From: Polaromonas sp.
GTDB taxonomy: Bacteria > Pseudomonadota > Gammaproteobacteria > Burkholderiales > Burkholderiaceae_C
Assembly (NCBI GenBank): GCA_013824015.1
Contig: PNNC01000205.1
Location: forward strand, 1-64,000
DNA: 64,000 bases
Reading direction: 5' to 3'
Position numbers and translations under genes: made by a program
Shown: positions 9,396 through 18,909 of the stretch, piece by piece
Position numbering within the stretch: position 1 is the first letter of the stretch
How the letters are laid out: every line of letters begins with the position of its first letter
Notes under the pieces: model-generated
What the model saw: the letters and a program-made list of their open reading frames with translations, nothing else
Database searches by the model: none
Told to the model about the DNA's origin: nothing

Positions 9396-10145
9396 GTGGC
9401 GCGGCCTTGTACTTGCCCCCGTGAAGGGGCCGCACCCTACCGGAGAAGCCGCTTGTCCGCAGTCGAAAACCACCTGATAGCGTGCCTTCCCGCGCGTGAC
9501 CGCAAGCGCCTGCTGGCCGCCTGTGAACCAGTTCAGCTCGCGCTGTCCGACATCCTGTGCGAGTCCGGTCAACCGACCCGCCATGTCTACTTTCCGACCG
9601 ACGGCTTCATTTCGCTGGTGACGCTGGTGGAGGGCAGCCCCGGCGTCGAGGTCGGTATGGTCGGGCGCGAAGGCATGCTGGGCGCGCAACTGGTATTGGG
9701 CGTCAAGCAGACGCCGTGGCGGGCGCTGGTGCAGGGACAGGGCGCGGCCTGGCGCCTGGACACCACAACCTTCACCCGCACGCTGGCTGCCAGCCCCGCG
9801 CTGCAGCGGGTGCTCAAGCACTATTTATATGTGCTGATGGCCCAGCAGGCCGCTTCCGCCGGCTGCCTGCGCTTTCACCTGATCGGCCAGCGCCTGGCGC
9901 GCTGGCTGCTGATGAGCCAGGACCGGGCGCACTCCGACAGCTTTCATGTGACCCACGAGTTTCTGGCCTACATGCTGGGCATGCGACGCGTTGGCGTGAC
10001 CGCCGCCGCCAGCCTGATGCAAAAAGACGGGCTGATCGAGTACCACCGCGGCGAACTCACGGTGCTGAACCGGGCCGGCCTGGAAGCCGCGGCCTGTGGC
10101 TGTTATGCGGCCGACTGCCGGACCTATGCCGGGCTGCTGGGCTAA
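9396..10145 (+). CDS. Crp/Fnr-family transcriptional regulator (second, tandem paralogue)
   Basis: DILCESGQPTRHVYFPTDGFISLVTLVEG; HTH THEFLAYMLGMRRVGVTAAASLMQKDGLIEYHRGELTVLNR; start could be TTG near 9452. Confidence 0.87.
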   Translation: MARPCTCPREGAAPYRRSRLSAVENHLIACLPARDRKRLLAACEPVQLALSDILCESGQPTRHVYFPTDGFISLVTLVEGSPGVEVGMVGREGMLGAQLVLGVKQTPWRALVQGQGAAWRLDTTTFTRTLAASPALQRVLKHYLYVLMAQQAASAGCLRFHLIGQRLARWLLMSQDRAHSDSFHVTHEFLAYMLGMRRVGVTAAASLMQKDGLIEYHRGELTVLNRAGLEAAACGCYAADCRTYAGLLG

Positions 10146-10345
10146 GCCACCGCAGCGCCAGCGTTGTTATCCTGCCACTTGCGGTCCGGCCTGGCCGCGT
10201 CGCCGGGCTGCCAGCGTCGCCTTATGTGCGCCAGCGCACGGACAGGCCTTTGCAGAGCCCCTACAAAGCAGGCAGGCGCCTGGCTGACATGCAGCGGGCG
10301 GCCCTTGCTGCAAGCCACGTCCCCGAACAACCTGACCGAGGCTCC

Positions 10346-10693
10346 ATGACCTCAGTTTCCATGTCCCCGTCTCCGGCGCCGTCTGCCGGACACATGCCCC
10401 TGCCCCATGGCCACAGCGCCGCGGCGGCGCCCTGTGGCCTCGGGCCGGATTGCGGCCCCGCCCCCCCTCGCCTGAGCATTGCCGTCGCTGACTGGGACGT
10501 GATGTTTGACGCCGTACGGGCCCGGCTGATCCGCACGGTGGGCGAGCGCCTGGGGGAACTGCCGGACGTGCCCCAGCACTCGGCCGAACTCTCGGCCAGC
10601 CTGGTGCAGGCGGTGGTGCTCGATTGTGTGTCTGCGCTGGACCAGCTGCACGCCGCGCTGGCCCAGGAACGAAGCCAACGTCCGACACCCTGA
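10346..10693 (+). CDS. Hypothetical protein (about 115 aa)
   Basis: ATG at 10346, MTSVSMSPSPAPSAGHMPLPHGHS...LSIAVADWDVMFDAVRARLIRTVGERLGELPD; between Crp/Fnr and GGDEF/EAL genes. Confidence 0.45.
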   Translation: MTSVSMSPSPAPSAGHMPLPHGHSAAAAPCGLGPDCGPAPPRLSIAVADWDVMFDAVRARLIRTVGERLGELPDVPQHSAELSASLVQAVVLDCVSALDQLHAALAQERSQRPTP

Positions 10694-10747
10694 CGGGCAT
10701 TCCCGGCAGCGCCGCGGGGCCGGCGCGCATGTTACCTTCACCGCCAT

Positions 10748-13258
10748 ATGGCATCGCTTCCCCTTCCCCCGCGCCCGGACGCGCTGCTCACCCACCCCCT
10801 GGACGGACAGCCTGCGCCGCCGGACTTGCTGCGGCTTCTCGAGCGGGCGGCCGGTGCAGGCAGCTGGATGCTGCTGATGCCCGAACGCCGGCTGGTGGGG
10901 TCCGCGCAACTGGCGGAACTGCTGGGCCGGGCCGCCGCGCCAGCGCTGGCCTGGGAAGATTTTCCCGGCATTTTTGCGCCCGAGTGGCGCGATCGCATGG
11001 CCTCGGTGTTGTCCGCCTGCCTGGACAACGCAAGCGCTTTTGACGAGGAAGCACAGATCATCACCGCCGGCGGCGCGCGCCTGTGGGTGCGCACGCTGGG
11101 CGACGTGGTGCGTGATGCGGACGGCACGGTGCGCCATCTCTCGGGCGTGATCCGGGACATGACAAGCCAGAAACGCGCCGAGCAGGAGACCCAAAGCCTG
11201 ACCATGCGCCTGGCGACGACACTGGCCAGCATCCATGACGCCTTTGTCACGGTGGACCGCGAAGGCCGCCTGACCTATCTGAACCCGGAGAGCGAACGCA
11301 TGCTGGGGCGTCCCGGCGCCGCATTGCTGGGCCTGCCGATCTGGGACGCGCTGGACGCCGACGGCGTGGCGCAGCTGCGGCACAACCTGAAAGCGGCTTT
11401 CGGCAATACCAGCCACCAGGAGTTCGAGGCCTGGTACACGCTTGCCGGCAAGTGGCTGGAACTGCGGGTCTACCCGTTTGAAGAAGGGCTGGCGCTGTAC
11501 CTCCGCGACGTCACCGAAAGGCGCCAGTCGCAGGAGCAGTTGCTGCTGCTGCAGACCAGCATCTCCCGGCTCAACGATCTGGTGCTGATCACCGAGGCCG
11601 GCCCGATTGACGCCCCCGGGCCGCGCATCGTGTTTGTCAACGACGCCTTCGAGCGCCACACCGGCTACAGCCGCAACGAGGTGATGGGCCAGTCGCCGCG
11701 GCTGCTGCAGGGCGAGCGCACGCAGCGCGTCGAGCTCGATCGCATCCGCAAGGCGCTGCTGCAGGCGCAGCCGGTGCGCGTCGAGCTGATCAACTACAAA
11801 AAAAACGGCGAGCAGTTCTGGCTGGAGCTGGACATCGTGCCGGTCGACTATTTCAGCCGCGGGCTCACCCACTGGGTGGCAGTCGCCCGCGACATCACCA
11901 CGCGCAAGGCCGCCGAGGAAGAAATCGAGCATCTGGCGTTTTACGACGCACTCACGCAGTTGCCGAACCGCCAGCTGCTGATGGACAGCTTGCGCCAGGC
12001 CCTGCTGCCCACCGACAACCCCGACCGGACCGGCGCGCTGATGTTCATCGACCTGGACAACTTCAAGGCCCTCAACGACACGCGCGGCCATGCCGTCGGC
12101 GACCTGTTGCTGCAGAAGATTGCGACGCGCCTGAACTCCTGCGTGCGGCTGCGCGACACGGTGGCCCGGCTCGGCGGTGACGAATTTGTGGTGCTGCTGG
12201 ACGACCTGGGGGACGACCGCGAGGCCGCCAGCCAGCGGGCCCGGGTGGTGGCCCAAAAAATTCTGGCCACCCTGTGCGAACCCTGCGACCTGGCCGGCAA
12301 CGACTACGACGGCACCTGCAGCATCGGCATCACGCTGGTGACCCAGCACCAGCAAAGCGTGGGCGAGCTGCTCAAGCAGGCCGACCTGGCGATGTACCAG
12401 GCCAAGGCCGCGGGCCGCAACACCATCTGTTTTTTCGACCCCGGCATGCAGGCGGTGGCCACGGCCAACGCCGCATTGACACGCGAACTGCGCCAGGGCC
12501 TGCGCAACAACGAGTTCGTGCTGTATTACCAGCCCCAGGTGGGCCCCGAGGGCCACATGGTCGGCGTCGAGGCGCTGGTGCGCTGGAACCATCCGGAACG
12601 CGGCCTGGTGGCGCCCAATGACTTCATCACCCAGGCCGAGGAAAGCGGGCTGATCCTGCCGCTGGGCAAATGGGTGCTGGACACCGCCTGCGCCCAGCTG
12701 GGCCAGTGGGCCAGGCGGCCGGAAACCCACAAGTTCAGCATCGCCATCAATGTCAGCGTGCGCCAGTTCCGGCATCCGGAATTTGTCGAGCAGGTGATGG
12801 CGGCCATCGCCAGCGCCGGCATCAGCGCGCACCGGCTCAAGCTCGAGCTGACCGAAAGCCTGCTGGCCAATGACATGGACGTGACCATCGCGAAGATGGG
12901 CATCCTCAAGGAAGCCGGCGTGACGCTGTCGATTGACGATTTCGGCATCGGTTATTCCGCACTGTCCTACCTCAAGCACCTGCCGCTGGACCAGCTCAAG
13001 ATCGATCGCAACTTTGTCAAGGACGTGCTGACCGACCCCAACGATGCTGCGATTGCGCGCACCATCATCGGCCTGGCCCAAAGCCTGGGCCTGGGCGTGA
13101 TGGCCGAAGGTGTGGAAACCACCGCCCAGCGCGACTTCCTGGCGCGCCACGGCTGCCACTGTTTCCAGGGCTACCTGTTCTGCAAGCCGTTGCCGATAGC
13201 CGAGCTCGAGCTGTTTATCCAGACCCTGCCGCCGGCACCGGACAGCCAGACCGCCTGA
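10748..13258 (+). CDS. PAS-GGDEF-EAL cyclic-di-GMP signalling protein
   Basis: PAS domains (FVNDAFERHTGYSRNEVMGQSPRLLQG), intact GGDEF (ARLGGDEFVVLLDD), intact EAL (GVEALVRWNHPERGLVAP). Confidence 0.95.
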   Translation: MASLPLPPRPDALLTHPLDGQPAPPDLLRLLERAAGAGSWMLLMPERRLVGSAQLAELLGRAAAPALAWEDFPGIFAPEWRDRMASVLSACLDNASAFDEEAQIITAGGARLWVRTLGDVVRDADGTVRHLSGVIRDMTSQKRAEQETQSLTMRLATTLASIHDAFVTVDREGRLTYLNPESERMLGRPGAALLGLPIWDALDADGVAQLRHNLKAAFGNTSHQEFEAWYTLAGKWLELRVYPFEEGLALYLRDVTERRQSQEQLLLLQTSISRLNDLVLITEAGPIDAPGPRIVFVNDAFERHTGYSRNEVMGQSPRLLQGERTQRVELDRIRKALLQAQPVRVELINYKKNGEQFWLELDIVPVDYFSRGLTHWVAVARDITTRKAAEEEIEHLAFYDALTQLPNRQLLMDSLRQALLPTDNPDRTGALMFIDLDNFKALNDTRGHAVGDLLLQKIATRLNSCVRLRDTVARLGGDEFVVLLDDLGDDREAASQRARVVAQKILATLCEPCDLAGNDYDGTCSIGITLVTQHQQSVGELLKQADLAMYQAKAAGRNTICFFDPGMQAVATANAALTRELRQGLRNNEFVLYYQPQVGPEGHMVGVEALVRWNHPERGLVAPNDFITQAEESGLILPLGKWVLDTACAQLGQWARRPETHKFSIAINVSVRQFRHPEFVEQVMAAIASAGISAHRLKLELTESLLANDMDVTIAKMGILKEAGVTLSIDDFGIGYSALSYLKHLPLDQLKIDRNFVKDVLTDPNDAAIARTIIGLAQSLGLGVMAEGVETTAQRDFLARHGCHCFQGYLFCKPLPIAELELFIQTLPPAPDSQTA

Positions 13259-13272
13259 AGCGGGCCCCGGGC

Positions 13273-16248
13273 TCAGGCTCCCGCCGCCAGCAGGGCCGCG
13301 TTGCCACCGGCCGCCGTGGTGTTGACGGTGACCGTCTGCTCGGCGCAGAAGCGGACCAGGTAGTTCGGACCGCCGGCCTTGGGGCCGGTGCCACTGAGGC
13401 CCTCGCCGCCGAAAGGCTGCACGCCGACCACCGCGCCTGTCATGTTGCGATTGATGTAAATGTTGCCGACATGCGCCGCCGCGGCCAGCGCCTGGGCGCG
13501 CGTATCGATGCGGGTCTGGATGCCCAGCGTCAGGCCGTAGCCCAGCGTATTGATCGCGGCGATCACGGCGGCGGGGTCGCCGGACCAGCGCACGACCTGC
13601 AGCACCGGCCCGAAAATTTCCTGCGTCACCGCACCGATGCCGGCCACCTCCAGGGCCACGGGCCGGACCAGATTTGCTATTGAATCGATAGCTGCCGGCC
13701 CTTGTCTGACATGGGCCAGAGGCATTTTTGATACTGAATGCAGGCTTTGCAACTGCCGCTGGAGGGTGTCAAAGGCGGCGCGGTCGATCAGCGGGCCGAC
13801 GTCGGTGGCCAGCTCGGCCGGATCACCGGCCACCAGTTCCTGCAGCGCGCCCTGGATCATGGCCATCACCTTGTCGGCAATGCCTTCATGCACACACAGC
13901 AGGCGCAGCGCCGAGCAGCGCTGGCCGGCCGAACGGAAGGCGCTGTGCACCACCGCATCCACCACCTGCTCCGGCAGGGCCGTGCTGTCCACCAGCATCG
14001 CGTTGATGCCGCCGGTCTCGGCGATCAGCGGAACAATCGGCCCGTCTTTCGCCGCCAGCGCGCGATGGATGGTTTTGGCCACAGCGGTGGAGCCGGTGAA
14101 CACCACGCCGGCGATGCCGGGCGCCGCCACCAGCGCCGCGCCGACGGTCTCGCCCGGGCCGTGCAGCAGTTGCAGCACGCCTGCGGGCACACCGGCGGCA
14201 TGCAGCAGCCCGACCATTTCCGACGCCACGCCCGGCGTTTGTTCGGCCGGTTTGGCCAGCACCCCATTGCCGGTGGCCAGCGCGGCGGCGACCTGGCCGG
14301 TAAAAATCGCCAGCGGGAAGTTCCAGGGGCTGATGCAGACCCAGACACCACGCGCCCGCAGCCGCAGTTCATTGGTTTCGCCGGTGGGCCCCGGCAAGGT
14401 CATGGGCGCCATGATGCGCTCGGCTTCGCCCGCGTAATAACGCAGGAAGTCGATCGCCTCGCGCACCTCGGCCACCGCGTCGCCCCAGGTCTTGAACGCC
14501 TCCTTCACCAGCAGCGCGCAGAAACGCGGCATCTGTTGCTGCAGCGCGTCGGCGGCGCGGCGCAACACCTGCGCACGCTCGGCCACCGCCAGCGTGCTCC
14601 ACTTTTGATAGCTGTTCATGCCCACTGTCAAAGGGCCGTCGAGCGATTGGACATCGAATTCCGGCACCACCGGCAGCGCGGTGGCGGCCAGCGCCGTGAA
14701 CAGCGGCGCACGCATGCTGTCGACCGTGAGGTCCAGGCCTTCGCTGTTGCGGCGGCCCGGGCCGTACAGGTCCGGCGGCAGCGGCAGCGATGGTTCGGCG
14801 GCCAGCTGCAGCGGTGAGGCCAGCAGCTGGTCCATGTCCACGGACGTGTCGGCGAGCTGGTGCACAAACGAGGAGTTGGCGCCGTTTTCCAGCAGTCGGC
14901 GCACCAGGTAGGCCAGCAGGTCGCGGTGCGCGCCGACCGGGGCATAGACCCGGCAGCTGATCTGCGGGTTTTTCAGCACCTCGCGGAACACTCCCTCGCC
15001 CATGCCGTGCAGCCTTTGCAATTCGAAAGGCACGGCATGGCGTGCCGCCAACTGCAAAATCGCGGCGATGGTGCCGGCGTTGTGCCCCGCGAACTGCGGG
15101 TAAATCGCATCGGGCGCGGCCAGCAGCGCCTGTGCGCAGGCCAGGTAGCAGATGTCCGTGTGCTGCTTGTGCGTGAACACCGGATAAAACGGCAGCCCCA
15201 GCTCCTGCGCGCGCTTGATTTCGGAATCCCAGTAGGCGCCCTTGACCAGCCGGCACATCAGGCGCAGCCGGTGGCGACGGGCGACGGCGATCACGTGCGT
15301 GACCAGGTCCAGCGCGCGTGTCTGGTAAGCCTGCAGCGCCAGCCCGAAGCCGCGCCACTGCGGGTGCTGGCTGGCCACACGCGCGGCCAGCGCCTCGAAC
15401 ACGGCCAGCGACAGTTCCAGCCGGTCCACCTCTTCGGCGTCGATGGTCAGGCTGATGTTGGCGCGGGCGGCCAGTTGACACAGGCCCCAGACGCGCGGCA
15501 CCAGTTCGGCCAGCACCCGCGCGTGCTGCGCGTCCTCATAACGCGGGTGCAGCGCGCTGAGCTTGATCGATATGCCGTCATTTTCCTCACAGGCCCTTCC
15601 CGCCACTGCGTTGACAGCGATGGATTGGATGGCGTCCTGGTAGCTGGCCAGGTAGTGCTGCGCATCCGCAGCGGTACGCGCGCCCTCGCCCAACATGTCG
15701 TAGCTGAAACGCAGAGTTGCCATCTTGCTGCGCGCGTTATCGGCCTCGCCGATGGCGTCCCCTATCGTCTGGCCCAGCACAAACTGCCGGCCCAGCAACT
15801 GCACCGCGCGCAAGGTGGCCGCCACCACGGTGCGCGCGCCCAGCCTGCCCATCAGGCTGCCCCGGCCGTCCTCAGGCAGGAATTTTTTGGACAGGGCCAT
15901 CGCCGAGGCCGACAGGCGCGCCATCAGGCCGTCGCTGGCGCTTTCAAAGTCGGCACGGCCAAGCTGGTCGGCAGTCAATGCAATGGCGGTTTCGGCATCC
16001 GGCACCCGCAGCAGGGCTTCGGCCAGCCGCATCAGGGCCAGGCCCTCGTTGCTGCTGATCGGGTACTCGCGCAGCAGGCTTTCCATGGCCCAGAATGGCG
16101 GCGGATTCTCACGCACCGCCTGTACCCAGGGCAGCGCCAGCGGCACGGCGGCGGCCCAGTCGAGGGCGCCTGCGAGCTGTTGCAAATGCCCGGCCACGAT
16201 GGCGTCTTCAGGGCGGCAGGGAGAAGGCAGACGTTGCTGGCGGCTCAT
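13273..16248 (-). CDS. putA: Bifunctional proline dehydrogenase / L-glutamate gamma-semialdehyde dehydrogenase
   Basis: ProDH (RLVKGAYWDSEIKRAQ, YPQFAGHNAGTIAAI) and ALDH (SPWNFPLAIFTGQVAAALATGN, FRSAGQRCSALR) domains; start taken at MSRQQRLPSP. Confidence 0.94.
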   Translation of the reverse strand: MSRQQRLPSPCRPEDAIVAGHLQQLAGALDWAAAVPLALPWVQAVRENPPPFWAMESLLREYPISSNEGLALMRLAEALLRVPDAETAIALTADQLGRADFESASDGLMARLSASAMALSKKFLPEDGRGSLMGRLGARTVVAATLRAVQLLGRQFVLGQTIGDAIGEADNARSKMATLRFSYDMLGEGARTAADAQHYLASYQDAIQSIAVNAVAGRACEENDGISIKLSALHPRYEDAQHARVLAELVPRVWGLCQLAARANISLTIDAEEVDRLELSLAVFEALAARVASQHPQWRGFGLALQAYQTRALDLVTHVIAVARRHRLRLMCRLVKGAYWDSEIKRAQELGLPFYPVFTHKQHTDICYLACAQALLAAPDAIYPQFAGHNAGTIAAILQLAARHAVPFELQRLHGMGEGVFREVLKNPQISCRVYAPVGAHRDLLAYLVRRLLENGANSSFVHQLADTSVDMDQLLASPLQLAAEPSLPLPPDLYGPGRRNSEGLDLTVDSMRAPLFTALAATALPVVPEFDVQSLDGPLTVGMNSYQKWSTLAVAERAQVLRRAADALQQQMPRFCALLVKEAFKTWGDAVAEVREAIDFLRYYAGEAERIMAPMTLPGPTGETNELRLRARGVWVCISPWNFPLAIFTGQVAAALATGNGVLAKPAEQTPGVASEMVGLLHAAGVPAGVLQLLHGPGETVGAALVAAPGIAGVVFTGSTAVAKTIHRALAAKDGPIVPLIAETGGINAMLVDSTALPEQVVDAVVHSAFRSAGQRCSALRLLCVHEGIADKVMAMIQGALQELVAGDPAELATDVGPLIDRAAFDTLQRQLQSLHSVSKMPLAHVRQGPAAIDSIANLVRPVALEVAGIGAVTQEIFGPVLQVVRWSGDPAAVIAAINTLGYGLTLGIQTRIDTRAQALAAAAHVGNIYINRNMTGAVVGVQPFGGEGLSGTGPKAGGPNYLVRFCAEQTVTVNTTAAGGNAALLAAGA
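13676..13730 (+). repeat. ~55-bp dispersed repeat (copy inside putA, antisense)
   Basis: gctattgaatcgatagctgccggcccttgtctgacatgggccagaggcattttt. Confidence 0.85.
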
Positions 16249-16343
16249 CAAAATCTCCGGAACTGGCGAATATCTCGATGTTGTCGGTAATAACACCGGA
16301 TTTCACGCTAAATTTAGGCTCACAAACCGAACAATTCACTACC

Positions 16344-16823
16344 ATGACCGAACTGCCTGCCGATCTCGACCGCATCGACCTGAAGATCCTCGGACTGCTG
16401 CAGCAGGACGGGCGCATCGCCAACCTGAAGCTGGCCGAGGCGGTGGCGCTGTCGCCGACCGCCGTGCTGGCACGGGTGCAGCGCCTCACGCGCGACGGCT
16501 ACATCCTGGGCTATGAAGCGCGACTCAATCCGCTCAAGCTGGGCGCCGGCATGACCGTGTTTGTCGAGGTGCTGCTGGACCGCACCACACCCAATGTGTT
16601 CGATGCCTTCAAGGCCGCGGTGCAGGTGTATCCCGAAATCATGGAATGCCACATGGTGGCCGGCGGCTTCGACTACCTGCTGAAAACCCGCATGGCCGAC
16701 ATGGCCGCCTACCGGCAGTTTGCCGGCACCGCGCTGTGGCAGTTGCCGGGCGTGCGCGAAACCCGCACCTACGCGGTGATGGAAGAGGTGAAAAACAGCA
16801 CCCGGCTGGCGCTGGGCGTCTGA
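16344..16823 (+). CDS. Lrp/AsnC-family transcriptional regulator
   Basis: MTELPADLDRIDLKILGLLQQDGRIANLKLAEAVALSPTAVLARVQRLTRDGYILGY; divergent from putA. Confidence 0.92.
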   Translation: MTELPADLDRIDLKILGLLQQDGRIANLKLAEAVALSPTAVLARVQRLTRDGYILGYEARLNPLKLGAGMTVFVEVLLDRTTPNVFDAFKAAVQVYPEIMECHMVAGGFDYLLKTRMADMAAYRQFAGTALWQLPGVRETRTYAVMEEVKNSTRLALGV

Positions 16824-17002
16824 ACACACGGCCGCAAGGCCGATGGTTGCATTTAGATACAAAACGGGCATTTTTACTCATTTCGCGTTAAAGCTTTCCG
16901 CCCGGCTGTTGGCGAACGTGAACTCTTGGACTAAGTTGAAGCCGGGATAGGTTCTGCCTTGCATAGCCCGCCCCGCTGTCAACAACCTCAGAGGGGATCA
17001 CG

Positions 17003-18139
17003 ATGATGAGCAACAGAAAATGGGTGGCCGGCGCTCTGTTCGCCGCCTTGCTCGCAAGCGCTGCCCAGGCAGAGTCGGGCATCACGGACCGGGAAATCCT
17101 GGTGGGCCAGTTCGCGGCCCAAAGCGGCCCGGCCGCCGAGCTGGGCAAACGCATGCAGCTGGGCATGCAGGCGCACTTCAACGCAGTCAACGCCGCCGGA
17201 GGCATCAACGGCCGCAGCATCAAGCTGGTCTCGCGTGACGACGGCTACGAGCCCGAAAAAGCCGCGGCCGCCGTCAAGGCCCTGATTGAGGAGGACAAGG
17301 TGTTCGCGCTGGTGGGCTCGGTCGGCACACCGACCAATCTGGCCGCGTTGCCCGCCATCAATGCAGCCGGCATTCCGCTGATCGGCCCCTTCACCGGCGC
17401 GCAGGCGCTGCGCGAGCCTTTCAACCGCAACCTGTTCCATGTGCGCGCCAGCTACTTCGACGAAACCGAAAACATCGTGCAGCACCTGAGCACCCTGGGC
17501 ATCAAGAAGATCGCGGTGTTCTATCAGAACGACTCGTATGGCAAGGCCGGGCTGGAAGGCGTGATGCGGGCGCTGACCAAGCGCAACCTCAAGCCCGCCG
17601 CCACCGTCACGGTTGAGCGCAACACGGTGGATGTCACGGCGGCGCTGGCCGAGATCCTGAAAACCTCGCCCGAGGCGGTGGTGCAGATCAGCGCCTACAA
17701 GTCATGCGCCGCGCTGATCCGGCAGGCGCGCACCAAGGGTTACGGCGGACAGTTCTTCAATGTGAGTTTTGTCGGCTCCACGGCACTGGCGGCAGAGCTG
17801 GGAGAAATCGGCGCGGGCGTGACGATCTCCCAGGTGGTGCCGTTTCCGTACACGCCGTCTTCCGCGGTGGTGCGCGAATACCAGCAGCGCATGACAGAGT
17901 CCGGGCACAAGGACTTCGACTTCTCCAGCATGGAAGGCTTTCTGGCGGCCAAGGTGTTTGTGGAGGGCGTGCGCCGCGCCGGCAAGACGCTGACGCGCGA
18001 GAGCCTGATCACCGCGCTGGAATCGATGCGTGAAGTCAACCTGGGCGGCTTCATCGTGAGTTATGGGCCCAAAAACCACGAGGGCTCGCGCTACACGGAC
18101 CTGACCATCATCGGCCGGGGCGGGCGGTTTGTGCGTTAG
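17003..18139 (+). CDS. ABC transporter substrate-binding protein (branched-chain amino acid type)
   Basis: Signal peptide; ITDREILVGQFAAQSGPAAELGKRMQLGMQAHFNAVNAAGGINGRSIKLVSRDDGYEP. Confidence 0.92.
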   Translation: MMSNRKWVAGALFAALLASAAQAESGITDREILVGQFAAQSGPAAELGKRMQLGMQAHFNAVNAAGGINGRSIKLVSRDDGYEPEKAAAAVKALIEEDKVFALVGSVGTPTNLAALPAINAAGIPLIGPFTGAQALREPFNRNLFHVRASYFDETENIVQHLSTLGIKKIAVFYQNDSYGKAGLEGVMRALTKRNLKPAATVTVERNTVDVTAALAEILKTSPEAVVQISAYKSCAALIRQARTKGYGGQFFNVSFVGSTALAAELGEIGAGVTISQVVPFPYTPSSAVVREYQQRMTESGHKDFDFSSMEGFLAAKVFVEGVRRAGKTLTRESLITALESMREVNLGGFIVSYGPKNHEGSRYTDLTIIGRGGRFVR

Positions 18140-18181
18140 GGCCGGTTCATCCTATAGTGATGTTTTTTGGGAGGATCTGCG

Positions 18182-18763
18182 ATGAACAACCCGACGACCC
18201 CTTGTCGCCTGTGGCGCAGCGCCGCGCTGGCGCTGCTGGCGCTCGCCGCCCTGCCGGCGATGGCCCAGGCCACCAAACCCGGCCTGTGGGAGATCAACAA
18301 CAAAATGGGCGGCTCGGCCGAAATGGACAAGGCCATGGCCCAGATGCAGCAGCAGATGGCGAGCATGCCGCCGGCGCAGCGCAAGCAGATGGAAGACATG
18401 CTGGCCAAACAGGGCATGAGCATGGGCGCCGGCGCCAGCGCGGGCGGCGGCATCAGCATGAAGGTGTGCATGACCCGGGAGATGGTCGAACGCAACGAAC
18501 TGCCGCCGCCGCAACAGGGTGACTGCAAAAGCAGCGCCTCGCCGCGTGTCGGCAACACCCAGAAGATCAGCTTCAGCTGCACCCAGCCGCCGTCCAGCGG
18601 CGAAGGCCAGATCACCTACACCAGCAACGAGGCCTACACCATGAAGATGGTGACCACCACCACCGTCAAGGGCAAGCCCGAAAAAATGACGCTGGACGGC
18701 TCCGGCAAGTGGCTGTCCGCCGACTGCGGCGCGGTCAAGCCGGTGGGTCCCCCCAAGAAATAA
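18182..18763 (+). CDS. DUF3617-type periplasmic protein
   Basis: Signal peptide ending AMAQ; TKPGLWEINNKMGG...; CMTREMVERNELPPP. Confidence 0.8.
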   Translation: MNNPTTPCRLWRSAALALLALAALPAMAQATKPGLWEINNKMGGSAEMDKAMAQMQQQMASMPPAQRKQMEDMLAKQGMSMGAGASAGGGISMKVCMTREMVERNELPPPQQGDCKSSASPRVGNTQKISFSCTQPPSSGEGQITYTSNEAYTMKMVTTTTVKGKPEKMTLDGSGKWLSADCGAVKPVGPPKK

Positions 18764-18909
18764 CCGTCGCCAGCGCAGGCCATCCACACGCCCGCGGCGC
18801 CGCTCATCCCGGACCTGATCCGGGAGCCATGCCGCAGCTTCCCCCCACCACCGCCGATCAGTGCGACAGGGAGGGCGGGTCCAGCCCGCCAGGACCCACC
18901 CGGGGCGCG

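Noticed and set aside
10352-13159. 935-aa minus-strand ORF opposite the GGDEF/EAL gene
   Set aside because: His/Gln/Arg/Ala-rich low-complexity translation and an exact antisense shadow of a clear PAS-GGDEF-EAL CDS; typical high-GC artefact.
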